Origin: Aliihoeflea sp. 2WW
GTDB lineage: Bacteria > Pseudomonadota > Alphaproteobacteria > Rhizobiales > Rhizobiaceae
Reading direction: 5' to 3'
NCBI RefSeq assembly: GCF_000497755.1
Contig: NZ_AYOD01000016.1
Coordinates: forward strand, 124,001 to 188,000
Length of the DNA stretch: 64,000 bases
A model generated the notes under the pieces. The model saw only the letters and a program-made list of their open reading frames with translations, had not been told where the DNA came from and made no database searches. This document shows, in pieces, positions 26,976 to 34,814 of the stretch. The first letter of the stretch is position 1. Each line of letters starts with the position of its first letter. The position numbers and the translations under genes were made by a program.

Positions 26976-27098
26976 CTGTTTCCAACGGAGAGGACAGAGC
27001 TCTTCATGTTGGAAACTCACAACACCCCTTCGCGCGGCGCGCCGTGAAGCGAGTGGAGAGCGATTCAGTTTGGTCCCGAGAACATGCAGTTTCGTCGC

Positions 27099-27112
27099 TT
27101 ACATATTTGTAA
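27099..27112. promoter_or_regulatory. TTACA-N4-TGTAA operator upstream of a terminator
   Basis: CTTACATATTTGTAAG is identical over 16 bases to the site at 11905-11920. It lies in the 315-bp gap between the methyltransferase and the sensor kinase gene, 87 bp before an intrinsic terminator stem, with no ORF in between. Confidence 0.6.
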
Positions 27113-27184
27113 GTTTGCCGACAAACAGCCACAAGAAATTGCCTGCATAGTTCACCTGTATCCACGTTGACGTAGCATCCCTGC

Positions 27185-27239
27185 CTCGTCGACCTTACTG
27201 CCCGCCTGTGTGACTGACCTCCACAGGCGGGCTTTTTTT
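27185..27239 (+). ncRNA. Candidate copper-regulated small RNA
   Basis: Between the operator at 27099 and the terminator at 27200-27239 there is no start codon with an open frame. The hexamer TAGCAT at 27173-27178 matches the -10 box of the 33904 promoter, predicting a start near 27185. GCATAG at 27145 would give a longer RNA beginning near 27157. The product would be 55-83 nt and end in the terminator hairpin. The alternative is that the region is just the long 3' UTR of the methyltransferase mRNA. Confidence 0.2.
27200..27239 (+). terminator. Intrinsic terminator
   Basis: 11-bp stem GCCCGCCTGTG / CACAGGCGGGC with an 11-nt loop followed by seven T on the plus strand; the minus strand has no T-run. 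It stops rightward transcription before the oppositely oriented sensor kinase gene. Confidence 0.9.
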
Positions 27240-27290
27240 GCCGCGGTTTTCGAGAGTTGGCGATCACGTCGAAGTACGAAAGACCAATTG

Positions 27291-28658
27291 CTAAACTTGT
27301 TGGCACTTCGGAAACACCACCCGAACAGCCAGACCCGGCGATCGTTCCGTCAGAACGATGTGCGCGCCGTGCAGGTCGGCCACGGCCTTAACGAGGCTAA
27401 GACCAAGGCCCGTTCCTTCAGTTGTTCTGCTTTTTTCCAAACGGTAGAATCGCTTGAAAACCTTGGCTCGTTCCGCTTCCGGAATTCCCGGGCCGTTGTC
27501 GGCGACGATGATGAACGGCCAACCTTGTTCGTGACCGCACGTGAGTCCAATTTTCGCGCCTTGCTGCGTGTGGCGGATGGCATTGGCGATCAAGTTCGCA
27601 CACATCTGCCGCAAGAGGTCCTGGTCGCCGAGAATTTCGATCCGGGGGACGCCCCGTCTGGGGAGCAAGCTCAGTTGCTTGCCCGCTTCCTCGGCAATCG
27701 GTTGGTGGATTTCCAACATTTCCTCCAAAAGCTGGTCGAGGCGCACAGGGCCAAAACATCCGCGGCGCGCACCAGCCTCGATCTGAGAAATTCTCAACAT
27801 GGCTTCGAAGGTGGAGGAGATTTGCAGAACTTCGCCAAGCGCGGTCTCAAGTCGCGTCTTCGCCTCAGCATCCGTCCCTGCCTGATCGATGGCTTCTTCA
27901 AGCGTTATGTAAAGTCGGCTGATCGGTGTCTTCAGATCGTGCGCAATGTCCGTCGTCACCTGCTTCATGGCGGCAACGCTCGTTTCCAACTGTTCGAGAG
28001 CCACGTTGACCTCGACGGCCAGAACGTCGAGGTCATCTTCCCGTGCCGAGACCGGTAGCCTGGTCTGCAATTGCCCAGCGCCAACGAGTTTCATTGTTTC
28101 TGAGAGAATCGCAATGCGCCTCCGGGTGCGGAACGCCAACAGGGCCCCACCTCCGAGTCCGGTGCCCAGAACGATAGCGGTTGCCCATCCGAAACTCACC
28201 AACGCGATGCGTCTCAGACGATTTGTGTCGTCGTAGCTGACGCCAACCACAAGCTGCTCTTCCCCGAGCGTCCCGCGGTAGAGCCTGTAGTTCGTGCTAG
28301 ATCCGCCCTCATTCTCGCCGGTAAAGGTGGAAAACCCCGGTGGGACGGACGGTACTCTGAAGTTTCCTGCAAGGAATTCCCCCTCGATTCCGCGGAGGAG
28401 GTAAAGCGTCTCCTGACCGTTGATGGCTGGACCGTGACTGCCGATCATCGCGGCAGCGCCTTCCACTCCGCGCGCTTCATAAGCGGACTGAATCTCTCGG
28501 TAACGCTCCATAACGTGCGTGTCCAACCGCTCGTAGAGATATGTCGCCACCATGTTGTAGGCGACAATGTTGCCCCCGGACAAGGAGACGAGAAACAGTG
28601 CCACGTATAGGGCCGCCAAGCGAAAGGGCGTGCTTCGCGCCAGCTTACCGAGGCGCAT
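27291..28658 (-). CDS. Sensor histidine kinase of an OmpR-type two-component system
   Basis: 455 residues. Two membrane segments (~13-33 and ~170-190) bracket a periplasmic sensor of about 135 residues; then HAMP, the H-box DIAHDLKTPISRL (His ~239), N-box ANLIANAIRHT (~357), and G-boxes ADNGPGIPEAE and GTGLGLSLV. The periplasmic part has few Cys, Met or His clusters, so metal sensing is not obvious from ligands. It overlaps the response regulator gene by 14 bp. Flanked by copper-binding genes on both sides, so a CopS/CusS-like role is the best guess. Confidence 0.88.
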   Translation of the reverse strand: MRLGKLARSTPFRLAALYVALFLVSLSGGNIVAYNMVATYLYERLDTHVMERYREIQSAYEARGVEGAAAMIGSHGPAINGQETLYLLRGIEGEFLAGNFRVPSVPPGFSTFTGENEGGSSTNYRLYRGTLGEEQLVVGVSYDDTNRLRRIALVSFGWATAIVLGTGLGGGALLAFRTRRRIAILSETMKLVGAGQLQTRLPVSAREDDLDVLAVEVNVALEQLETSVAAMKQVTTDIAHDLKTPISRLYITLEEAIDQAGTDAEAKTRLETALGEVLQISSTFEAMLRISQIEAGARRGCFGPVRLDQLLEEMLEIHQPIAEEAGKQLSLLPRRGVPRIEILGDQDLLRQMCANLIANAIRHTQQGAKIGLTCGHEQGWPFIIVADNGPGIPEAERAKVFKRFYRLEKSRTTEGTGLGLSLVKAVADLHGAHIVLTERSPGLAVRVVFPKCQQV

Positions 28659-29325
28659 GCAAGCTATATCCCGTGCTTCGAATCGTATTGATCAACTGTG
28701 TCTCGAAAGGCTTATCGATCTTGGCTCGTAGCCGGCTGACATGAGTTTCGACGACCGTGCTCTGCGGATCGAAGTTGAAATTCCAGATCCGCTCCAAGAG
28801 CATCGTCTTTGTCAGCACGCGGCCTTCGTTGCGCATGAGAAACTCCAAGAGCGCAAACTCGCGCGGCAGCAACTCCACGATTTGACCGGACCTCTTTGCA
28901 ACCCGACGTGCCAGATCGAGTTCCAGATCCGCTACGCGTAGAACCGTCTTCTCCTGCGCTATAGGGGGCCGTCGGCCAAGCGCGTTCAGGCGCGCGAGCA
29001 ACTCGCTGAATGCGAATGGCTTGGCGAGATAGTCGTCGGCTCCGGCGTCGAGACCTTCCACACGGTCATCGACGCCACCCATCGCGGTAAGGAGTATGAT
29101 GGGCAGTTTGCCACCTGCGGCCCGAAGGCTGCGCACCAACGACAAGCCGTCCAGTCCGGGGATCATGCGGTCGACGATGGCTATGTCATAAGGCTCACGC
29201 AGTCCCGCAGCCAACGCGTCCCTGCCGTCCGGCAGCACGTCGATGACGTGACCAGAAGATGCAAGACCGTTGGAAATGTAATCGCTTGTTCGTTTGTCAT
29301 CCTCGACCAGCAATACCCTCATCAT
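28645..29325 (-). CDS. OmpR/PhoB-family response regulator
   Basis: 226 residues. The receiver has the acidic pocket (VEDD), phosphorylated Asp in IVDRMIPG (~52), and conserved Lys in AKPF (~104). The C-terminal winged helix includes LLPREFALLEFLMRNEGRV and VETHVSRLRAKID. The start is taken as the ATG at 29325; a TTG lies one codon upstream. It is a good candidate to bind the TTACA-N4-TGTAA palindromes, since OmpR-type copper regulators bind similar short dyads, but no direct evidence exists here. Coupled to the kinase. Confidence 0.88.
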   Translation of the reverse strand: MMRVLLVEDDKRTSDYISNGLASSGHVIDVLPDGRDALAAGLREPYDIAIVDRMIPGLDGLSLVRSLRAAGGKLPIILLTAMGGVDDRVEGLDAGADDYLAKPFAFSELLARLNALGRRPPIAQEKTVLRVADLELDLARRVAKRSGQIVELLPREFALLEFLMRNEGRVLTKTMLLERIWNFNFDPQSTVVETHVSRLRAKIDKPFETQLINTIRSTGYSLHAPR

Positions 29326-29461
29326 CAAACGCCCTGTTGCGGAGAAACCTTCCGCGGTGATGACCTCATGCGATTCCCAAGCCGATTACCGAGTGCTCGG
29401 GCGGCCGTATCCATCGGAAATTTTGTGATTTTTTTGGCGGCATCGCCGCATTGAATCGATT

Positions 29462-29491
29462 AGCGCCGCCCCGGCACGCGGAGGCGGCGCT
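29462..29491 (-). terminator. Hairpin after the CusF-type gene
   Basis: AGCGCCGCC / GGCGGCGCT with a 12-nt loop, 18 bp past the minus-strand CusF-type stop. No T-run; partial terminator or mRNA-stabilising stem before the regulator genes. Confidence 0.4.
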
Positions 29492-29508
29492 GTTGTCTGG
29501 AACCGAAG

Positions 29509-29790
29509 CTACTTCACGTCGGTGATCGTCAGCTTTCCGCGCACGCGGTCGGCCACGAACTCGATCGTCGCGCCTTCCGTCATGTCGTCGAGCATTGCCG
29601 CGTCTGCCACGTTGAACACCATGGTCATGGCGGGCATGTCGAGGTTCTTCAGCTCTTCGTGGATCACGGTGACCTTTTCCTGGTCCGCCTTGATCTCCTT
29701 CACGGTCCCCTTGGTGTACTCCTGCGCGACCGCGGGCGCGGCCGAAACCAGAGCGGCCATGGCCGCGGCGATGATGAGTTTGGTTTTCAT
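29509..29790 (-). CDS. CusF-type periplasmic copper-binding protein
   Basis: 93 residues: signal peptide ending PAVAQ and one CusF-type OB-fold domain with VTVIHEELKNLDMPAMTMVF, in which His and two Met are the CusF Cu(I) ligands; the partnering Trp of E. coli CusF is not obvious. It shuttles Cu(I)/Ag(I) to the CusCBA pump. It follows the cupredoxin gene on the same strand with 22 bp between them. The domain is about 80 percent identical by eye to the second half of the fusion protein at 25565-26278. Confidence 0.9.
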   Translation of the reverse strand: MKTKLIIAAAMAALVSAAPAVAQEYTKGTVKEIKADQEKVTVIHEELKNLDMPAMTMVFNVADAAMLDDMTEGATIEFVADRVRGKLTITDVK

Positions 29791-29812
29791 GTCGGTACTC
29801 CTTCGGTTCGGG

Positions 29813-30292
29813 TTACTTGGCAGACACTTCGACAGCGCCGTGCATGCCGGACTCGTAGTGGCCTGGGATCAGGCACGCGAACTCGAACGTGCCCGTATTC
29901 GAAAACGTCCAGACGATGTTGCCGCGCTTGCCTGCTTCAAGACGGATCGCGTTGGGATCGTCATGCTCCATCTCTGGGAACTTCATCATCAGCTCCCGAT
30001 GCTCGGCATTCTTCTCTTTTTCGTCGAGCACGAACTCGTGGTCTATCTCGCCCTTGTTCAGGATGCTGAAGCGGATCGTCTGTCCCTTCTTCACCTCGAA
30101 CGCGTTCGGCTGGAAAAGCATTTTTCCGTCGTCGCTTTCGAACATCGTGACATTGATCGTCCGAGTCGCCTTGGCGGCATCGCCAGGTTCGCCGACGGCC
30201 ATGTCGTGGTGGCCACCGGAATGCCCGGGAGCGGCGGCCGCGAGGCCAGCGGAAAGCAGCAGGATCGCTGCCGTCGTGTATGCTGTCTTCAT
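29813..30292 (-). CDS. Secreted cupredoxin (CopI-like)
   Basis: 159 residues from ATG 30292 with GGAG ribosome site; the longer frame upstream is a shadow. Signal peptide, then a His-rich PGHSGGHHDMAVG, then a plastocyanin-like fold ending in FACLIPGHYESGMHGAV with Cys, His and Met for type 1 copper, and an earlier His in DHEFVLDEKEK. It is an electron carrier or copper buffer in the periplasm. It is nearly identical to the first half of the fusion at 25565. It follows the multicopper oxidase gene and precedes CusF, forming a copper-handling operon. Confidence 0.9.
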   Translation of the reverse strand: MKTAYTTAAILLLSAGLAAAAPGHSGGHHDMAVGEPGDAAKATRTINVTMFESDDGKMLFQPNAFEVKKGQTIRFSILNKGEIDHEFVLDEKEKNAEHRELMMKFPEMEHDDPNAIRLEAGKRGNIVWTFSNTGTFEFACLIPGHYESGMHGAVEVSAK

Positions 30293-30339
30293 CAGTACAG
30301 TCTCCGTTTGGTTGAATTTCATGAAGTGATCGACCTTCA

Positions 30340-31707
30340 TCAGCCGTGCCCGCCGTGGCCGTTCGCCCCAGCCGGTTTGGCCGGTGCCTGCGTTCCCGTA
30401 CCCGGCGCGGAAGCCGCGTCGGGCAGTTCGCCCGTCCACTCGTAAGCGACCGTGCCCGCGGGATGCTCGTAATCGCCCGGATCCGAGTAATCGTCGGACG
30501 CGATGCCTTCGCGGATCTTCACCACCGAGAACATCCCGCCCATCTCGATCGGACCGAACTGGCCCCATCCGGTCATCATCGGGATTGTGTTGTCGGGTAT
30601 GGGCATAGACATCTTTCCCATCTCGCCCATGCCCGTTGTTCCCATGGGCATGTATTCGGGCTGGAGGCGGCGGATCATCGGGGTGACACGCGATTTGTCA
30701 GCGCCGATGAAGGTTGGAATGTCGTGTCCCATGGCGTTCATCGTATGGTGCGACTTGTGGCAGTGGATGGCCCAGTCGCCCTCATAGACGGCGTCGAACT
30801 CGTAGGCGCGCATCGCGCCGACCGGAATGTCGATCGAGACTTCCGGCCAGCGCGCTTCTGGCCGCACCCAGCCACCGTCCGTGCACGTGACCTCGAAATC
30901 ATAGCCGTGCATATGGACCGGATGATTGGTCATGGTGAGGTTGCCGACGCGCACCCGGACCCGGTCGTTTTTCGACACGACCAGCGGATCGGTATCCGGG
31001 AAGACGCGACTGTTGAAGCACCACAGGTTGAAGTCGGTCATCTCCATCACGCGCGGAACGTAAGAGCCGGGCTCGATGTCGAACGCGTTGAGCAGAAAGA
31101 CGAAGTCGCGGTCGACCCGCATAAACTGCGGGTCCTTCGGATGAATGACGAAGAAGCCCATCATGCCCATCGCCATCTGGACCATTTCGTCCCCGTGCGG
31201 GTGGTACATGAAGGTGCCGCTCTTCACGAGATCGAACTCGTAGACGAAGGTCTTTCCCGTAGGGATGCCTGGCTGCGTCAGTCCCGTCACGCCGTCCATA
31301 CCGCAGGGAAGGATCATCCCGTGCCAGTGGATGGTGGTCTCCTCGGGCAGTTTGTTGGTCACGAAAATACGGACCCGGTCGCCCTCGACTGCCTCGATCG
31401 TCGGTCCTGGCGACTGGCCGTTGTAGCCCCAGAGATAGGCGGTCATGCCTTCACCGATTTCGCGCTCCACAGGTTCGGCGACGAGGTGGAACTCCTTGAC
31501 GCCATTGTTGACCCGGTGGGGCAGCGTCCAGCCGTTGAGGGTAACAACGGGCTGATAGTCCGGGCCGCTCGTCGGATAGAGGGGCGGTTGCATTGTCGCG
31601 CTTTCCATGGACGGCGCGTCGGGTAGGCCCATGGCGGAGGTTTTCGTCCAGGCAGCGGCCCCGACGATGGTCGCGCCGGCACCGAGCAATTGTCTTCTAT
31701 TGAGCAT
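30340..31707 (-). CDS. Multicopper oxidase (periplasmic CopA/CueO-like)
   Basis: 455 residues. ATG 31707 is preferred over an upstream TTG because AAAGGA sits before it. A twin-arginine signal (NRRQLLGAG) exports it folded. The four copper-binding segments are present: TIHWHGM (~125), YHPHGDE (~170), HPVHMHG (~264) and HCHKSHH (~314), covering type 1, 2 and 3 sites. Met-rich patches (MPMGTTGMGEMGKMSMP) and a C-terminal GHGGHG follow. It oxidises Cu(I) to Cu(II). The gene is 14 bp from the TolC-type gene upstream. Confidence 0.93.
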   Translation of the reverse strand: MLNRRQLLGAGATIVGAAAWTKTSAMGLPDAPSMESATMQPPLYPTSGPDYQPVVTLNGWTLPHRVNNGVKEFHLVAEPVEREIGEGMTAYLWGYNGQSPGPTIEAVEGDRVRIFVTNKLPEETTIHWHGMILPCGMDGVTGLTQPGIPTGKTFVYEFDLVKSGTFMYHPHGDEMVQMAMGMMGFFVIHPKDPQFMRVDRDFVFLLNAFDIEPGSYVPRVMEMTDFNLWCFNSRVFPDTDPLVVSKNDRVRVRVGNLTMTNHPVHMHGYDFEVTCTDGGWVRPEARWPEVSIDIPVGAMRAYEFDAVYEGDWAIHCHKSHHTMNAMGHDIPTFIGADKSRVTPMIRRLQPEYMPMGTTGMGEMGKMSMPIPDNTIPMMTGWGQFGPIEMGGMFSVVKIREGIASDDYSDPGDYEHPAGTVAYEWTGELPDAASAPGTGTQAPAKPAGANGHGGHG

Positions 31708-31721
31708 TGTCGTGTCCTTTC

Positions 31722-33200
31722 TCAATGACCGGCTGCTTCGCCTGCGTCGGCGATCGCGGCCCCACCTCCACCCCCTGACCCGCCGCCGGAGCGGCCTCCG
31801 TAAATGGTCGGCGCGAGATTGGCTTCTGCGAGCCAGAAGTCGCGCTTTGCATCGACCGACAGGAGCACGGAATTGATCCTTGCGCGTGTGTCGGCCAGCA
31901 GCTCGAAAGTGCTGGTGATCATGGCGTTATATGTCAGCAGGGCTTCTTCATCGATCGTCGTGCGAAGCGGGAGGACGTTGTTCCGATAGTGGCGGGCAAT
32001 GTCGTAGCTGGACTTATAGGTGTCGTATGCGGAGCGTGCCTCGGACCGGACGTTGACCGCCCGGTCGGCAAGCCGATTGGCCGCCGCCATGTATTCGAGT
32101 TCGGCTCGGCGCATTCGGGCACGACCGCTGTCGAAGATCGGAATGGTAAACTCGACCTCGAGATCCACCTTCGGTGACACGGAAACGTCCCGCTTCCCAT
32201 CTTCGATCTCGCCTTCGACTTCCAGGCCCGCTACCAACGCGATGTCGGTCGCGTATTTGGTGGCTTCGGTCAGGCCGTACTGCTTCGCCAGCGCCTCGAG
32301 ATCCAAGGCAGCCGCCTTCAGATCGGCCCGGTGGCCCAAGGCGTCGGTTTCGATGGTCTCAACCCGGGCGAGCGATTTCGGCAGCGAGGGCAACTGGTTC
32401 GGCACCTCGTATTCGATGTCCGATCCCCAAAGCCCCATCAGGCGGGTGAGTTCGGCCTTGGCGGTTCGGGCGGCAAGTCTCGCCCGCGCCGTTTCGCCCG
32501 CCAGCTCCGCATAAAAGACGTGCTCGCGCGCCTGTCCGGATTTGTTGAGCGCACCAGTTTCGCCGAGCCTGGCCGCGAGTTCCGACGAAGCATCGGCAGC
32601 GGCCTTAGCCTGATTGAGGTAAGCGACGCGCTCCCACGCTGAGGCAGCCTCGATCCAGGCCCGCCTCGTCTCTGCGGCCAGCGACAAGGTAGCTACGGCG
32701 GCGTCGAGCTGTGCCTTCCGGAAGCGCGTGTCGGCGATGTCGATGCGCCGGTCCCGCGTCACGAGCGCGAAGATGTTGTTGACGATCATCCCTTCGAGCG
32801 CGCGGAAGGCACCGAGCTCCGGCGCGCCGATGCCGAGCACCCCGATCGAAGCCGTCGGGTTGACGAACATCGTCTCCTGCCAGGCGTCGGTCGCCGACAG
32901 CCCGAGTTCCGCATAGGCGGCCTGCAGGCCCCTATTGTTCAGAAGGGCGACCTGGACGGCGGTATCAGCGCCGACGGTCTTGCCCTGGACCATGCCCCGG
33001 ACCTGCGACGTCGTCCTGTCAGCCGTCTGCCTGTCCTGAATCCATACGGCGTTCTTCCCGGTCGCCGTCCGGGTAGCAGCCTGCACCGTTCCGAAACCCG
33101 CAAGCGAATCGCCGTAAAGGGCCTCCTGGGCGGTTGCCGCACACCCGCCCACGAAGAGCGGCAGGGCAAGGATCGACGCTGTTCGCGCAAGGCGATTCAT
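31722..33200 (-). CDS. TolC-family outer-membrane channel lipoprotein (CusC-like)
   Basis: 492 residues from ATG 33200 (GGGAGG site). The signal peptide ends in a lipobox (LFVGGC), so the mature N-terminal Cys is acylated. Two repeats of long helices and barrel strands follow, e.g. VQVALLNNRGLQAAYAELG (~80-98) and RAELEYMAAANRLADRAV. It ends with a Gly/Ser-rich tail. It is the likely outer-membrane partner of the CusBA pump encoded at 13298-17895, although it lies 14 kb away and in the multicopper oxidase operon. The ATG overlaps the stop of a tiny lipoprotein gene upstream. Confidence 0.9.
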   Translation of the reverse strand: MNRLARTASILALPLFVGGCAATAQEALYGDSLAGFGTVQAATRTATGKNAVWIQDRQTADRTTSQVRGMVQGKTVGADTAVQVALLNNRGLQAAYAELGLSATDAWQETMFVNPTASIGVLGIGAPELGAFRALEGMIVNNIFALVTRDRRIDIADTRFRKAQLDAAVATLSLAAETRRAWIEAASAWERVAYLNQAKAAADASSELAARLGETGALNKSGQAREHVFYAELAGETARARLAARTAKAELTRLMGLWGSDIEYEVPNQLPSLPKSLARVETIETDALGHRADLKAAALDLEALAKQYGLTEATKYATDIALVAGLEVEGEIEDGKRDVSVSPKVDLEVEFTIPIFDSGRARMRRAELEYMAAANRLADRAVNVRSEARSAYDTYKSSYDIARHYRNNVLPLRTTIDEEALLTYNAMITSTFELLADTRARINSVLLSVDAKRDFWLAEANLAPTIYGGRSGGGSGGGGGAAIADAGEAAGH

Positions 33201-33418
33201 TGGCCGCCTCCCGGCCCTTGGGCATCGTTTTGCTGCCGCCACGGGCGCGGCTCGACCGGGACACGATGGGTGTAGGTTCCGATCGGATTGTGATGATGGA
33301 GGCGACTCGCCTCGTAGGGCAGTGCAGGCGAACGTGTCGGCGTTACGTCGGCCGGGAAGGTCGCCGCGCATCCGCCCACAAATAGCGGGAGCGCGACCAT
33401 CGAAACGGTCTTCTTCAT
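33197..33418 (-). CDS. Small lipoprotein (hypothetical)
   Basis: 73 residues. The signal ends in ALPLFVGGCAAT, exactly the same 12 residues as in the TolC-type lipoprotein just downstream. The mature part has HHHNPIGTYTHRVPVEPRPW, so it is basic and proline-rich with a His triplet. Its stop overlaps the TolC start (ATGA). Small lipoproteins of this size often accompany CopA/CopB oxidase operons. Function unknown. Confidence 0.7.
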   Translation of the reverse strand: MKKTVSMVALPLFVGGCAATFPADVTPTRSPALPYEASRLHHHNPIGTYTHRVPVEPRPWRQQNDAQGPGGGQ

Positions 33419-33502
33419 ATGAATTACCTGATCTTTGAATTCGACGAGCGCCGACCGCTGGCGGATTCCCGGCGGTCACGGCCTCAGGAGGCGGAATTCA
33501 AG

Positions 33503-33904
33503 TCAGGCGTTTGGAGGACGATGCGGCAGAACCCACTCGCCGGGCGCGACGTCGGCGTCGAGCACGTCATGCGAGACACTCACCGGCTCCCGCGATGCCA
33601 ATGCGTAGGTGGGAACGATGCAAGCGACGCCCATGCAGAACAGGTCACAGCACTTGTCGGCCAACTTGACCGGACCGGATCCTGCCTCTGAGTCGGTTGC
33701 GGCTTCGGCTTCGGGATGATGCTCGTGCGCGGCCGCCTCGTGGCCGCCGGCGTCCATAGACATGGCGGCATGGTGGTCTGGACTTGCGGACGGGCCGCCC
33801 GCTGATGCGGCCTGGGCGTACGGACCGACCAGAAGCACGAACGCGACCAGCAACTTCGTTGCAAGTCGCAGCACGCGTGTCGATATCCGGCGCGATTCAT
33901 CCAT
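33503..33904 (-). CDS. Secreted His/Cys-rich protein (hypothetical, DUF2946-like)
   Basis: 133 residues. A signal peptide (~1-35) is followed by a His-rich region (DHHAAMSMDAGGHEAAAHEHH), then CCDLFCMGVAC and a proline-rich tail ending LPHRPPNA. Metal binding in the periplasm is likely from ligand content. It is the first gene of the minus-strand run that continues through lipoprotein, TolC, oxidase, cupredoxin and CusF genes. No ribosome site precedes the ATG; the -10 box lies 6 nt upstream, so the mRNA is predicted leaderless. Confidence 0.68.
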   Translation of the reverse strand: MDESRRISTRVLRLATKLLVAFVLLVGPYAQAASAGGPSASPDHHAAMSMDAGGHEAAAHEHHPEAEAATDSEAGSGPVKLADKCCDLFCMGVACIVPTYALASREPVSVSHDVLDADVAPGEWVLPHRPPNA

Positions 33905-33910
33905 GTTCTG

Positions 33911-33967
33911 ATGCTATGCGCGAACCCCCGTTGATGGTCAAGTGCACGGTTCTTTACAATTTTGTAA
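33911..33967 (-). promoter_or_regulatory. TTACA-N4-TGTAA operator and leaderless promoter of the oxidase operon
   Basis: The operator TTACAATTTTGTAA (33954-33967) precedes, on the minus strand, TTGACC (33941-33936) and TAGCAT (33916-33911). The start codon ATG (33904) follows after 6 nt. The -10 to ATG distance is identical to that at 11959-11971. Confidence 0.6.
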
Positions 33968-34054
33968 GCTGAATGACTGCGACGGGGCCGCCGCCTCTCG
34001 CCTGCGGCAAACCAGGCCGTTGCCGCAGGGGGCTCAGTTCATGCGCCGTCTTGA

Positions 34055-34387
34055 TCAAGCCGCCATGCGGCGGCACGATTCCGCGCAACGGCGGCAGGCT
34101 TCTACGCATTCCGCCATGTCGCCGACCCGCTCGCAATCATCCGCGCATTGGGTGCAGATTTCCGCGCATTCGGCACAAACATGTTTGTGATGCTCCGAAC
34201 CGATCAACATGAAGTGGGCGGCGGTCCGGCAGATTTCGGCGCACGCCATCATGAGCGTGAAGTGCTTCTTGGCGGTGTGCTCGCCGCCCATCTCCAGGCA
34301 GTGCCCAATCGCGTTCGACAGGCAGACGCCGTAGCAGTCCAGGCACTCCTCGATGCAACGTTTCATTTCGGGGTCCATGTGATGCAT
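34055..34387 (-). CDS. Four-helix-bundle copper storage protein (Csp/DUF326-like)
   Basis: 110 residues from ATG 34387 with a strong AAAGGAGA site. It holds 16 cysteines in CxxC and CxxxC spacing along helices (RCIEECLDCYGVC, MACAEIC, HVCAECAEICTQCADDC, ECVEACRRCAESC). This is the pattern of Csp proteins, in which Cys line the core of a helical bundle and store many Cu(I) ions. There is no signal peptide, so it is the cytosolic type (Csp3-like). It is a lone gene with its own ribosome site and intergenic space. Confidence 0.9.
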   Translation of the reverse strand: MHHMDPEMKRCIEECLDCYGVCLSNAIGHCLEMGGEHTAKKHFTLMMACAEICRTAAHFMLIGSEHHKHVCAECAEICTQCADDCERVGDMAECVEACRRCAESCRRMAA

Positions 34388-34632
34388 GCGGTTTCTCCTT
34401 TGGATCGGTGATGGACGGGACATGCCTTCGAAGCTTGGCCCACCCGCTATCCAATAGATGGAGATACGGGTTGTTCCCCCGATCGAAGACGCAGCCGTCT
34501 TGCTCGCAAGCAGGAGACCCTCCCCGCCGTCCTGTTCGATGCCCAAACGAGAACCGCTCCAGCCACGGATGAACACCGCGCGCGGGAACATGGAGTTTAT
34601 CACCGACAACCAGCCTTCCTCGCCTGGAATCG

Positions 34633-34671
34633 GCGTGAACCGCACGCCACGGTCTGTGGCGCGGTTCACGC
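34633..34671. repeat. 39-bp inverted repeat upstream of the Csp gene
   Basis: Arms GCGTGAACCGC / GCGGTTCACGC enclose an inner dyad GCCAC / GTGGC. It lies in the otherwise empty 427-bp gap 34388-34814, about 245 bp before the Csp start on the minus strand. Confidence 0.7.
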
Positions 34672-34713
34672 TGGTTGTCCTACGTCGCCTCCCAAGTCCC
34701 AAAGGCTCAGCAG

Positions 34714-34740
34714 CGATCTCCCGCCGTCGGCGGGAGATCG
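34714..34740. repeat. 27-bp near-perfect palindrome
   Basis: CGATCTCCCGCCG-T-CGGCGGGAGATCG, a 13-bp perfect arm pair around one base, in the same gap as the 34633 inverted repeat. No T-run follows on either strand, so it is not a typical terminator. Confidence 0.7.
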
Positions 34741-34814
34741 TTCGCGTACAACCTTCGGGATTGAGATAAAGCGTCTTCTGCGCCGCCTCGCTGCTGGATG
34801 CGACCAAGACTGGT

